A stretch of 64,000 bases of DNA from Natronococcus sp. AD-5 (lineage in GTDB: Archaea; Halobacteriota; Halobacteria; Halobacteriales; Natrialbaceae). The first letter of the stretch is position 1; every line of letters starts with the position of its first letter. The stretch covers positions 2,852,001-2,916,000 of the forward strand of contig NZ_CP132294.1 of the NCBI RefSeq assembly GCF_030734285.1, in the 5' to 3' direction. The notes beneath the pieces are model-generated. The model had not been told where the DNA came from. It saw only the letters and a list, made by a program, of their open reading frames with translations, and did no database searches. This document shows, piece after piece, positions 1 through 7,622 of this stretch. Made by a program: the position numbers and the translations under genes.

Positions 1-660
1 ACAGCAGTCGAGCACCTTCACCGCGTGCAGGGTGACGTCCGGCCGACGCCGAGGACGCTCCGGCCGTTGTCCGCGGCGCCCGCGGTGCCGGCGACGTGAG
101 TGCCGTGATCGTTGTCGTCGTCCCACTCCTCGTAACACGCGTCGATGTCGTTGGACGAACAAAGAAGCCGCCGCTACAGTCGTCCTGATAGGCGGCCGCT
201 ACCGCAGCCCACCCCTCGCCGAGGTTCGTCTCGAGCGTCTCGTGGCGGGCGTCGATCCCGGTGTCGATAATCGCGATGCTGACGCCGTCGCCGGTCTCGC
301 CCTCGTCGATGGCGACGTCGGCGTCGACCTGTTCGATCCCGTACGGCGTCTCCTGCTCGAGCGCGCGCATCCGGCCGTTCTCCTCGACGTACCGGACGTT
401 CGGGTTGTTCTCGAGGTTCGCGACGGCGTCGTCGGAGAACCGGCCGGCGACCGCCCGTCCGAGTCGCCGAAGTCCAGCTCCCGGCGTACCGACTCGGCGG
501 CCTCGCGGGCCCGTTCGAGCCCGCGGTCGGGACCGACGCCGACGACGTACTCGTCGCCGTCGCCCTCTCTCGCCGATGCCTGTCCGATCAGCGCCGTTCC
601 GGCGACTCCGGCACCGACACCCCGCAGAATCGTTCGACGTGAAACGGTATCGTTTGGCAT
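1..660 (-). pseudogene. Frameshifted subtilisin-like serine protease (S8, halolysin type), cut by window start
   Basis: Read from 660 downwards, the first frame gives a Tat signal (SRRTILRGVGAGVAGTAL) and the start of a propeptide. After about 70 codons the homology moves to another frame. That frame gives an inhibitor-like segment (RFSDDAVANLENNPNVRYVEE) and the catalytic Asp block AIIDTGID near 262-285. Near 145-155 the frame changes again, giving the catalytic His block DNDHGTHVAGTA near 85-120. A further one-base shift near 40-45 is needed to read PDVTLHAVKVLD. The catalytic Ser would lie beyond the window. Subtilases of this kind are secreted Tat substrates. A TATA-like element (TTTATAG on this strand, 698-704) still precedes the start. 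At least three frame changes argue for a decayed gene, although sequencing error cannot be excluded. Confidence 0.8.
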
Positions 661-851
661 GAGTTTTCAAACCGCGAAATGGAACAGTATACGTTACTAT
701 AAATATTTCCTGTATATTTCGAATAATGAAAGGAGTCAATGGGGTGCGAAGAAGGCCGTTCAGGACTTGTTCAGCCGCTGACGTCCGGTACTGAACCGTG
801 ACATTCCGTCTGACGTAAGAACTATACTGGCGGCCACGGAGGATAACGCCA

Positions 852-1202
852 ATGGGATTTATGGATAAGATCGTCGGCGGCGGGCAGTCCCGTTCCGTCG
901 ACGACTACGTCGAACTGAATCTCGACGACGTATCGAGGGAGTCGGCCGAGGCGGCGATGCAGGTACACATCGCCGAGATCGGCGGGCAGGCCGACGCCAT
1001 CGACATCAAGGACGCCGTCTACGACGGCGACATCGTGATCGCGGACATCACTCGACTGCGGACCAACGACAACACCGTCGAACACATCGTCGACGAACTC
1101 CGGCAGGTCGCCCACGAAGTCGACGGCGATATCGTCCGGAAGGGCGACGATCAGATCATCGTCACCCCGACGGCGATCCGGATCAGCCGCGAGAAACTCT
1201 GA
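852..1202 (+). CDS. sepF: Cell division protein SepF (archaeal)
   Basis: The 116-residue protein matches archaeal SepF, the membrane anchor of FtsZ at the division site. The N-terminus MGFMDKIVGG is a short amphipathic membrane-targeting helix. It is followed by a linker and a compact SepF fold (VDDYVELNLDD, then DIVIADITRL and DDQIIVTPTAIRIS). Upstream are a TATA-like ACTATAC at 821-827 and a GGAGG ribosome-binding site at 838-842, nine bases before the ATG. It is monocistronic, between a protease relic and a regulator relic. The length is typical of the archaeal family. Confidence 0.9.
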   Translation: MGFMDKIVGGGQSRSVDDYVELNLDDVSRESAEAAMQVHIAEIGGQADAIDIKDAVYDGDIVIADITRLRTNDNTVEHIVDELRQVAHEVDGDIVRKGDDQIIVTPTAIRISREKL

Positions 1203-1327
1203 CAGTAGGTCTGAACGGGTTCTACGCTGCTTTTCGGACCGATTCTATCGGCTCGCTTCGGGCATCTCGATCACGCCCACTTACTGGGGACGTCGAGAGC
1301 GGAGTCGCTAAACCCGACCCACGAGGG

Positions 1328-1849
1328 GTGTGCTACGGGAGACGATGCGAATCCGTCTGCCTGCTCCCTCCCTTCGCCACTGCACCGAGCATCGAGGCGA
1401 ATCGTTCGTTCCGCATTCGGCGTCGCGGCGAGGCGTGTATACCGGTTCGAACCGCCGACTGTGCGTCCGAACTCGTCGAAGGGACGGGAACGCTGGGTTC
1501 GCCGATGTGAACTCAGAGCGGCTCCCTGTTCCTGGCGTTCGATACGTTCGAACTCGAGTCGGTCGCCGAGATCGTCGACGCGCTCCGCGGAGCGTTCGAC
1601 GGCGTCGACGAGGTTCTCACGCAGGACCACGAGGAACCGTCGATCGATACGGTCGTCGTCGATCGGAACCGCCTCACCGCTCGTCAGCGAAAGGTTCTCG
1701 AGACGGCCTCCGAGAGGGGATACGTCGACTGCTCGAAAGGTGCGAACGCGACGAACGTCGCCGAGGAACTCGGACAGGCGCGGTCGGCGGTTACCGAGCA
1801 CCTGACGGCCGCCCAGACGAAACAGACGAGTGCGATCCTCGGGCGCTGA
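1328..1849 (+). pseudogene. Broken HTH_10 (Bat-type) transcriptional regulator
   Basis: Bases 1511-1849 encode, without any start codon, a coherent C-terminal part. It contains FLAFDTFELESVAEIVDALR and then a helix-turn-helix of the HTH_10 type (LTARQRKVLETASERGY, then NVAEELGQARSAVTEHL). A TGA at 1508-1510 lies in the same frame. The frame upstream of it is open from 1328 but only loosely resembles the sensory region of such proteins. Haloarchaeal HTH_10 regulators are usually over 200 residues with this helix-turn-helix at the end. I read this as a regulator inactivated by a nonsense codon and partly decayed in its N-terminal region. The upstream boundary is uncertain. Confidence 0.6.
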
Positions 1850-2011
1850 ACCGTCCGCTCGTGTCGATCGTGGTTCACGCGTGACGACTCGCGTGACGGG
1901 TGAAATCCACGGCCGGCCACCCAGCGGAACCGAATCCGGAACTTCGGCCGCGTTCGGTCGTCACAGCGTACAAACGATAATACTTTTCCATTACCGTGTG
2001 AAACTCCGACT

Positions 2012-3160
2012 ATGGCTGACGAGCTCGAAAAAGGGCTGGAAGGAGTTCTGGTCGCGGAGTCGGAACTCAGCTCGATCGACGGTGATGCCGGTCGACTGAT
2101 CTACCGGGGGTATCCGATCGAAGATCTCGCTCGTGGGGCGAGCTACGAAGAGGTCGTCTATCTCCTCTGGCACGGCCACCTCCCGGACGAGGAGGAACTC
2201 GCCTCGTTCACCGAGTCGATCAACGAGGAGCGATCGGTCGACGAGGACGTGCTCGCGACGATCGAACGCCTCGCCGACGCCGACGAACGCCCGATGGCCG
2301 CGCTGCGGACCGCGGTCTCGATGCTCTCGGCGTACGAACCCGAAGACGACGTCGACCCGGAGGACCTCGACGCCACGCTCCGGCAGGGGCGGCGGATCAC
2401 CGCCAAGGTCCCGACCGTCCTCGCGGCGTTCGAACGCTACCGGCTCGGCGAAGAGCCCGTCGATCCTCACTCCGACCTCGGACTGGCGGCGAACTTCCTC
2501 TACATGCTGACCGGCGAGGAGCCGGACGACCTCGCCGCCGAGACGTTCGACCAGGCGCTCATCCTCCACGCGGATCACGGGCTGAACGCCTCGACGTTCA
2601 CCTCGATGGTGATCGGCTCGACGATGGCCGACATTTACAGCGCCGTCACCGGCGGCATCAGCGCCCTCTCCGGCCCGCTACACGGCGGGGCGAATCAGGA
2701 CGTCATGGAAGTCCTGATGGAGATCGACGAGAGCGACCTCGACCACCGCGAGTGGATCGAACGGGCGACCGAGGAGGGTCGACGCATCCCCGGCTTCGGT
2801 CACCGCGTCTACAACGTCAAGGACCCGCGCGCGAAGATCCTCCAGGAACGCAGCGAGGAGCTCGCCGCCGACGGCGAGAACAAGTGGTACAACTACACGA
2901 CGACGATCGAACGGTACCTCACCGAGGAGAAGGGCCTCGTCGAGAAGGGGATCGCCCCGAACGTCGACTTCTACTCCGGCTCGGTCTACTACCAGCTCGG
3001 CATTCCGATCGACATGTACACGCCCATCTTCGCGATGAGCCGCGTGGGCGGCTGGATCGCTCACGTCCTCGAGTACCAGGAGGACAACCGGCTCATCCGC
3101 CCGCGGTCGCGCTACGTCGGACCGGACGACCAGGAGTTCGTTCCGCTCGAGGAGCGGTAA
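2012..3160 (+). CDS. gltA: Citrate synthase
   Basis: The 382-residue protein condenses acetyl-CoA and oxaloacetate to citrate at the entry to the TCA cycle, in the cytoplasm. Family motifs are present in order: HADHGLNASTF near residue 186, GPLHGGANQDV near 222 with an active-site His, GFGHRVY near 260 with the second His, and NVDFYSG near 315 with the catalytic Asp. The length fits the short archaeal/Gram-positive type I form. A TATA-like AT-rich stretch (about 1976-1987) is 25-35 bases from the ATG, suggesting a nearly leaderless transcript. The gene stands alone on this strand. Confidence 0.95.
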   Translation: MADELEKGLEGVLVAESELSSIDGDAGRLIYRGYPIEDLARGASYEEVVYLLWHGHLPDEEELASFTESINEERSVDEDVLATIERLADADERPMAALRTAVSMLSAYEPEDDVDPEDLDATLRQGRRITAKVPTVLAAFERYRLGEEPVDPHSDLGLAANFLYMLTGEEPDDLAAETFDQALILHADHGLNASTFTSMVIGSTMADIYSAVTGGISALSGPLHGGANQDVMEVLMEIDESDLDHREWIERATEEGRRIPGFGHRVYNVKDPRAKILQERSEELAADGENKWYNYTTTIERYLTEEKGLVEKGIAPNVDFYSGSVYYQLGIPIDMYTPIFAMSRVGGWIAHVLEYQEDNRLIRPRSRYVGPDDQEFVPLEER

Positions 3161-3350
3161 CGGCAGCAACCTACGGCGGTCGTTTTTGTGCGGCGTTCAT
3201 CTCCCGGCGTTATAACCGCCGGACCGGAGTCTCGGCTCTCGCGTCCGCAACTCCCGATCGCCGGCGGGCGCTCGGGTACCGCCCCGGCCAACGCGCAGAG
3301 CGTGAGGCCCGGAAGCGCGCTCTGCGATCGCGAGAGAAATACGCAAGCGG

Positions 3351-3791
3351 ATGGACGCCGAACGGCCGAGCGTGTACGTCTTCGTCTACGGCACGCTGAC
3401 CGATCCGAACCGGGTCGAAGCCGTCCTCGGGGCCATCCCCGACGCACGGTACGAACTCGAGTCCGACGCGGCGCTCGAGGGACTCCGTCGCGTCGAGGGC
3501 GAGTACCCGACGCTCGCTCCCGACGGCCGCGTCGAGGGACGACTGCTCGCGGTCGACGAACGGGGGCTCGAGGCCCTCGACCGGTACGAGGGCGTCGATC
3601 ACGGGCTGTACGAACGGATCGCGGTTCCGTGCGCCGACGAGAACGTCGACGATAGCGCCTGGATCTACGTCGGCGATCCCGACCGGCTCGGGGTTACGGA
3701 GCGCGTCGACTGGCCCGATGGGAAATCGCTGGCGGAACGCGTTCGAACCCACGTCTCGCGCCACGGTGTCGTGGTACGGCGTGACGAATGA
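3351..3791 (+). CDS. Gamma-glutamylcyclotransferase-like (AIG2/GGCT) protein
   Basis: The 146-residue protein has the GGCT fold signature YVFVYGTLTDPNRVEAVLG at its N-terminus. A central EGRLLAVDERGLEALDRYEGV segment follows, matching the family's conserved glycine-rich and Glu-containing core. Members release 5-oxoproline from gamma-glutamyl compounds or act on modified amines, but many prokaryotic members are uncharacterised. It follows citrate synthase at 190 bases and is probably separately transcribed. The substrate cannot be read from the sequence. Confidence 0.8.
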   Translation: MDAERPSVYVFVYGTLTDPNRVEAVLGAIPDARYELESDAALEGLRRVEGEYPTLAPDGRVEGRLLAVDERGLEALDRYEGVDHGLYERIAVPCADENVDDSAWIYVGDPDRLGVTERVDWPDGKSLAERVRTHVSRHGVVVRRDE

Positions 3792-3938
3792 CGAACGTCT
3801 GTCTCGCGTCTGACGCCGCGGTTCCCCCGCCGCAGTCTTGCGGTTTCACTTCCGCTCCGGGTACATGGGTTTTATGTTCCCCGCGTACGCGACTATACTC
3901 GCACGTCACACGCCGTGCAATACCCTGTATTCCCTGTC

Positions 3939-4014
3939 GTGTTGCCACCCCGGCAGCACAGTCCTATCGGGCGCGCAATGGTGGGGGGCCACTTCCGGGC
4001 CCCATTCCCGATAG
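3939..4014 (+). ncRNA. Candidate structured leader or small RNA upstream of ilvA (two hairpins)
   Basis: Two stem-loops follow each other. The first pairs 3939-3946 with 3952-3959 (8 pairs, one G-U, loop of 5). The second pairs 3964-3971 with 4007-4014 (8 perfect pairs). It is extended inside by 3977-3981 with 4002-4006 and by 3987-3990 with 3998-4001, leaving a seven-base loop. TATA-like elements at 3871-3876 and 3893-3898 could start an RNA through this region into ilvA at 4050. There is no convincing gene here. No known riboswitch class is recognised. Confidence 0.4.
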
Positions 4015-4049
4015 TAAATCCTTACAGTAAGTGACGACTAGTCTACCGT

Positions 4050-5261
4050 ATGCTGCAACTGCCGGATATTCTCGACGCTCGTGACCGCGTTCGCGAAACG
4101 TCGCGACACACGCCGCTCGAGTACTCGCACACGTACTCGTCGATGACCGGTGCCGACGTCCGCCTGAAACTCGAGAACGTCCAGCGAACTGGATCGTTCA
4201 AGATCCGCGGCGCGACGAACCGGATCGCGACGCTCTCCGCGGACGAGAAGGAGGCCGGCGTCGTCACGGCGAGCGCCGGCAACCACGCCCAGGGCGTCGC
4301 CCTCGCGGCGACGCGAGCGGGCGTCGACTCGAAGATCGTCATGCCCGAACACGCCCCGATCTCGAAGGTCAAGGCGACCAGAAACTACGGCGCGGAGGTC
4401 GTTCTCGAGGGCACCGACTACAGCCAAGCCGCCGACCGCGCCCACGGGCTCGAACGCGAAGAGAACCGAACCTACCTCCACGCGTTCGACGATCCGGACG
4501 TGATGGCCGGCCAGGGGACGATCGGCCTCGAGATCCTCGAGGACGAACCCGGCGTCGACACCATCGTCGTCCCGATCGGCGGCGGCGGGCTCATCAGCGG
4601 GGTCGCGACGGCGGTCAAGGAACGCAACCCTGACGCGCGCGTGATCGGCGTCCAGGCGGCGGGGGCTTCGAGCGCCGCGCCGTCGCTCGATAAGGGCGAG
4701 CGCGTCTCGCTCGACGGCGTCGACACCATCGCCGACGGGATCGCGACCCGCAGCCTCGGCGAGGGAACGTTCCCGATCATCCGGGAGCGCGTCGACGAGG
4801 TCGTCACCGTCTCCGATCCGGAGGTCGCGGTCGCGATCATCTACCTGCTCGAGCGCTCGAAGACCGTCGTCGAGGGCGCGGGCGCCGTCTCGCTCGCCGC
4901 CCTCCTGTTCGAGAAGTTCGACTACGAGGCGGACGAGACGATCGTACCCATCCTCAGCGGCGGCAACGTCGACCTCAACACGCTCACCAACGTCATCGTC
5001 CGCGGCCTCGTCGAGACCGGCCGCTACCTCAAGATCAGGACGGTGCTGAAAGATCAGCCGGGGGCCCTCGAGTCGCTGCTCGCGATCCTCACGGCCCACC
5101 GCGCGAACATCTACGCGATCCACCACGATCGCACCTCCCGTGACGTCGAGATGAACGACACCGAGGTCGAGATCGAACTCGAGATGCGCGGTTCCGACCA
5201 CGTCGAGCAGTTCCTCGAGGACCTCCGGGACGAGGGCTACGACGTCGACGTGCTCGCGTAG
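4050..5261 (+). CDS. ilvA: Threonine ammonia-lyase with C-terminal ACT domain
   Basis: This PLP enzyme deaminates threonine to 2-oxobutyrate, the first committed step to isoleucine, and can also act on serine. The fold-type II core covers about residues 1-315. It contains the PLP lysine in GSFKIRGA (K51), SAGNHAQGVALAA, the phosphate loop IGGGGLISG near 176, and the C-terminal SGGNVDL. An ACT domain (about 325-403, KIRTVLKDQPGALESLLAIL) suggests allosteric feedback, as in the shorter IlvA/TdcB-like enzymes. The ridA gene follows 73 bases downstream on the same strand, which is functionally coherent. A structured leader precedes it. Confidence 0.93.
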   Translation: MLQLPDILDARDRVRETSRHTPLEYSHTYSSMTGADVRLKLENVQRTGSFKIRGATNRIATLSADEKEAGVVTASAGNHAQGVALAATRAGVDSKIVMPEHAPISKVKATRNYGAEVVLEGTDYSQAADRAHGLEREENRTYLHAFDDPDVMAGQGTIGLEILEDEPGVDTIVVPIGGGGLISGVATAVKERNPDARVIGVQAAGASSAAPSLDKGERVSLDGVDTIADGIATRSLGEGTFPIIRERVDEVVTVSDPEVAVAIIYLLERSKTVVEGAGAVSLAALLFEKFDYEADETIVPILSGGNVDLNTLTNVIVRGLVETGRYLKIRTVLKDQPGALESLLAILTAHRANIYAIHHDRTSRDVEMNDTEVEIELEMRGSDHVEQFLEDLRDEGYDVDVLA

Positions 5262-5334
5262 GTTTTCCTGCCGCGGAGGGACGAACGGGTCCGACAACAG
5301 TATCATTAAGTTGTGCTGGACGGACAGTTCGATC

Positions 5335-5715
5335 ATGAAACGGATCATCAGCACGGACGAGGCGCCCGCGGCGGTCGGCGCCTACAGCCAGGCGACCACC
5401 GACGACTCGCTGGTGTTCACCGCCGGACAGATTCCGCTCACCGCGGACGGCGAACTGCTCGACGACGAGCCGATCGAGCGCCAGACCGAGCAGGCGCTCG
5501 ACAACCTCGTCGCCGTCCTCGAGGAGGGCGGCGCCGGAGTCGAGGACATCCTCAAGGTGACCATCTTCCTCGACGACATCGATGACTTCGACGCGATGAA
5601 CGAGACCTACGCCGGCTACTTCGACGACGAGCCGCCGGCCCGGAGCGCCGTCGAGGTCGCCGCGCTCCCGAAGGGCGTCGGCGTCGAGATCGAAGCCGTC
5701 GCCTCGCTCGAGTGA
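5335..5715 (+). CDS. ridA: RidA family reactive intermediate deaminase
   Basis: The 126-residue protein is a YjgF/YER057c/UK114 member. RidA hydrolyses enamine/imine intermediates such as 2-aminoacrylate released by PLP dehydratases. Motifs are PAAVGAYSQAT, FTAGQIPLTADGEL, KVTIFLDDIDDF and PARSAVEVAALPKGVGVEIEAVA. The last contains the conserved Arg (near residue 103) and Glu of the active site. The start is taken at ATG 5335 because the family begins MKRIIST; an upstream ATG at 5311 adds residues unlike the family. Its placement behind threonine ammonia-lyase matches a role in clearing that enzyme's by-products. Confidence 0.92.
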   Translation: MKRIISTDEAPAAVGAYSQATTDDSLVFTAGQIPLTADGELLDDEPIERQTEQALDNLVAVLEEGGAGVEDILKVTIFLDDIDDFDAMNETYAGYFDDEPPARSAVEVAALPKGVGVEIEAVASLE

Positions 5716-5723
5716 CGACGCGG

Positions 5724-5972
5724 ATGACCGAGGGCGCCGACGGAACGAAGTCCTCGCTCTCGCCGCGAGCGAAGTCGGCGCTGCTGTGGGGCGCCGTCGG
5801 CGCGCTCTCGTTCCTGGTGCTCGTCCAGGGGTACGCCCTGCTCGTCGAGCCGCTCGTGACGATCTCGCAGGGCGCGGTGATCGCGCTGTTCGTCGGCATC
5901 GGCGCCGGCGGCGCGGCCTATCTGCTCGAGCACCGGGTGGCCGAGTGGTCGACGCAACGGGCGTCGGAGTGA
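5724..5972 (+). CDS. Small two-helix membrane protein
   Basis: The 82-residue protein starts eight bases after the ridA stop, so it is probably co-transcribed. After a short hydrophilic N-terminus it has two hydrophobic segments, about residues 20-42 (LLWGAVGALSFLVLVQGYAL) and 48-68 (ISQGAVIALFVGIGAGGAA). A charged tail ends in WSTQRASE. I recognise it only as a conserved-looking small haloarchaeal membrane protein without an assigned function. Confidence 0.7.
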   Translation: MTEGADGTKSSLSPRAKSALLWGAVGALSFLVLVQGYALLVEPLVTISQGAVIALFVGIGAGGAAYLLEHRVAEWSTQRASE

Positions 5973-6019
5973 CCGCGTCTCGTAACAGTTAAACGACGGA
6001 CGTGGTTAGGGTGAGGTGA

Positions 6020-6100
6020 GCCAGGATGGCCGAACGGTAAGGCGCACGCCTGGAAAGCGTGTTCCCTTTGGGATTCTGGGTTCAAATCCCAGTCCTGGCG
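6020..6100 (+). tRNA. tRNA-Ser (GGA)
   Basis: The cloverleaf is complete. The acceptor GCCAGGA (6020-6026) pairs with TCCTGGC (6093-6099), with discriminator G at 6100. The D-arm is GGCCGAACGGTAAGGC, and the anticodon loop CTGGAAA has GGA at 6052-6054. A long class II variable arm (GTTCCCTTTGGGATT) fits serine, and the T-arm is CTGGGTTCAAATCCCAG. No intron and no encoded CCA are present. Its 3' 24 bases are repeated exactly at 6223-6246, marking it as an integration target. Confidence 0.96.
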
Positions 6101-6101
6101 T
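6078..6101 (+). repeat. att-like direct repeat, copy 1 (tRNA-Ser 3' end)
   Basis: The last 24 bases of the tRNA-Ser region (T-loop, acceptor and one flanking T) are identical to 6223-6246 and 19 of 22 bases match at 9283-9304. Integrases of archaeal elements commonly use tRNA 3' ends as attB and leave such a duplication. Confidence 0.75.
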
Positions 6102-6170
6102 ATTTTGCCACGAGCAAACTCGCGAGTGGCAAATACCCGACGAATGGGATTTGAAGCCCTGGAAGTCGCA

Positions 6171-6245
6171 GTCCCGGAACGGCCGAACGGAGTGAGGCCG
6201 CACGCCCGGAACGTCTTCCTACGGGTTCAAATCCCAGTCCTGGCG
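6171..6245 (+). pseudogene. Degenerate tRNA-Ser copy
   Basis: The stretch aligns with the intact tRNA-Ser upstream through GGCCGAACGG, AGGC, CACGCC, GGAA and TTCC to the perfect T-arm/acceptor 3' half. It lacks most of the variable arm and has a damaged 5' acceptor half (GTCCCGGA instead of GCCAGGA). It cannot fold as a normal tRNA. It is best explained as a decayed tRNA end left by an integration event 146 bases downstream of the functional gene. Confidence 0.65.
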
Positions 6246-6246
6246 T
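6223..6246 (+). repeat. att-like direct repeat, copy 2
   Basis: This is an exact 24-base copy of 6078-6101, at the end of the degenerate tRNA-Ser. Downstream bases (TCCGTGTT, then GACGAGCG) resemble those after copy 3 but not those after the real tRNA, so copies 2 and 3 share a closer history. Confidence 0.75.
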
Positions 6247-6394
6247 TCTCCGTGTTTTATACTGACGAGCGATGCATGGCGGTGCGAGCCAACCGACCGT
6301 TCAAAACGACACGAAGGGGAGATTTCCGCACGGCGTACCGCGGCTCGACGACTGCAATACTGGTCTCCGACGAATACACGCACACCGCGGAACG

Positions 6395-7288
6395 TCAACG
6401 TCGGAGAGATGCCGTCGGCCCCGCGTAGAGCTGCCGTCGAACTCGTCCGGAGAGGTTCTTCATCAGCGTTCGGCCCGCGAAGTCCAAACTGTGGCGGTGA
6501 GACCGATAGTAGAACTCGCCCAACTGCGCCTCGGGAACGGTCGTCGGTTCGAACGCCGGATCGCGCAGGTTGGCGACGCCCTCGGTCAACAGTCGGACTT
6601 GCAGCGTGACGATCGCCTCCCAGAGATCCCACAACGTGTAGCAGTCGCCGACGTCGATTTCGTCGAACGCGATGATCTCGCCGCCGTCGACCGTCTCGCT
6701 CAACCGCTGGACCGTCGCGCCGGCCCGCTCCCGCCCGTCGTAAAAAACCGTTTCAGGGCCCAGTCCTCGATACTTTCGGATGTCGGCGGGGTGAACGTTC
6801 AGGACCCCGTATTCCGGCGCGTTCAGGAGTTCGCCTCGGACGAGCCCGAATCCGAAGAGGATCACGGCGTCGCAACGTTCCGCGATCCGGGCGACGACGT
6901 CGTCGGGGAATTCGATCCAGCCGTCGTCTTTCTCCGGGTTGCAACGGACGTGTTCGGCGTCAGCGAGACACTCGACGTTCTCGAGGGAGTGGCGGTGCCA
7001 GAGCGTCCTCTTGTCACCGAGAATCCTTCCAACGGTTCGCTCGGCAAGAACGAGCGCCCACGCTTTCTGCTGTCGAAAGACGTCGAAAAACTGTACGACG
7101 TCGTCCATTTCGATTCGATTCTTCGTGTTCCACGATTCGGCTTCGTACTCCGTATTACGGGCGTTCCACACGACCAGCGGGATCTCCACGTCCAGCTCGG
7201 CCCGCAAGCGTTCGATCGCGCGAACATGCCACTCGTAGAGAAACGGTTCTGTAAGAACCCCAATCGTCGCCGGCTTCGCCGGTGCCAT
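6395..7288 (-). CDS. Formyltransferase-fold protein
   Basis: The 297-residue protein belongs to the formyltransferase N-domain fold shared by methionyl-tRNA, GAR and sugar N-formyltransferases. The signature block is GVLNVHPADIRKYRGLGPETV near residues 170-190, where N-x-HP is the formyl-site motif. It is followed by AGATVQRLSETVDGGEIIAF. The start ATG at 7288 is preferred because a TATA-like TACTATAAC lies about 30 bases upstream on this strand. It lies in the tRNA-bounded island beside an acyltransferase-like gene. Formylation of an amino sugar in a surface glycan is a reasonable but untested guess. Archaea do not formylate initiator methionine. Confidence 0.75.
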   Translation of the reverse strand: MAPAKPATIGVLTEPFLYEWHVRAIERLRAELDVEIPLVVWNARNTEYEAESWNTKNRIEMDDVVQFFDVFRQQKAWALVLAERTVGRILGDKRTLWHRHSLENVECLADAEHVRCNPEKDDGWIEFPDDVVARIAERCDAVILFGFGLVRGELLNAPEYGVLNVHPADIRKYRGLGPETVFYDGRERAGATVQRLSETVDGGEIIAFDEIDVGDCYTLWDLWEAIVTLQVRLLTEGVANLRDPAFEPTTVPEAQLGEFYYRSHRHSLDFAGRTLMKNLSGRVRRQLYAGPTASLRR

Positions 7289-7622
7289 ACGTGATACGTC
7301 TCGGAGTTTCGCTACATAGTTATAGTAACCATTTGCTCCCAATAAGCTCCGCGAACCGAGACAGAGCAGTTGTCGGCCCGTAAAATTAGGATATACGGAC
7401 GGTTCCGCTACGCTGGTTGTCGGCCGCCGCGGTGATCCGATCGAAATCCGTTCAACTCGAGTGGTACGAGAACCACGTCGTTCTTCGTCGAGTCGATCAA
7501 CGAACTCTTACGCGCGACTGCGTGCGTAGCGTATCGTTTCTCCATAGAGTAGCATCACACACACGTCAGTATATTTTGAGATGACTAATCCGGATCGTTC
7601 GCGTGGATAGTCGCAGTGGATT
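7289..7622. promoter_or_regulatory. Divergent intergenic region of the island (promoters only)
   Basis: The stretch is relatively AT-rich. On the minus strand a TATA-like element (about 7312-7322) serves the formyltransferase gene. On the plus strand TATATTTTG near 7570-7578 could serve the gene at 7623. The ten-base word GTTGTCGGCC occurs twice (about 7369 and 7420). No gene is seen. Confidence 0.4.

Noticed and set aside
3788-4030. Plus-strand frame of 80 codons overlapping the ilvA leader
   Set aside because: No domain or start signal, and the stretch folds into hairpins as RNA.
4038-5354. Long minus-strand open frame opposite ilvA
   Set aside because: Same antisense artefact. IlvA and RidA on the plus strand are complete.
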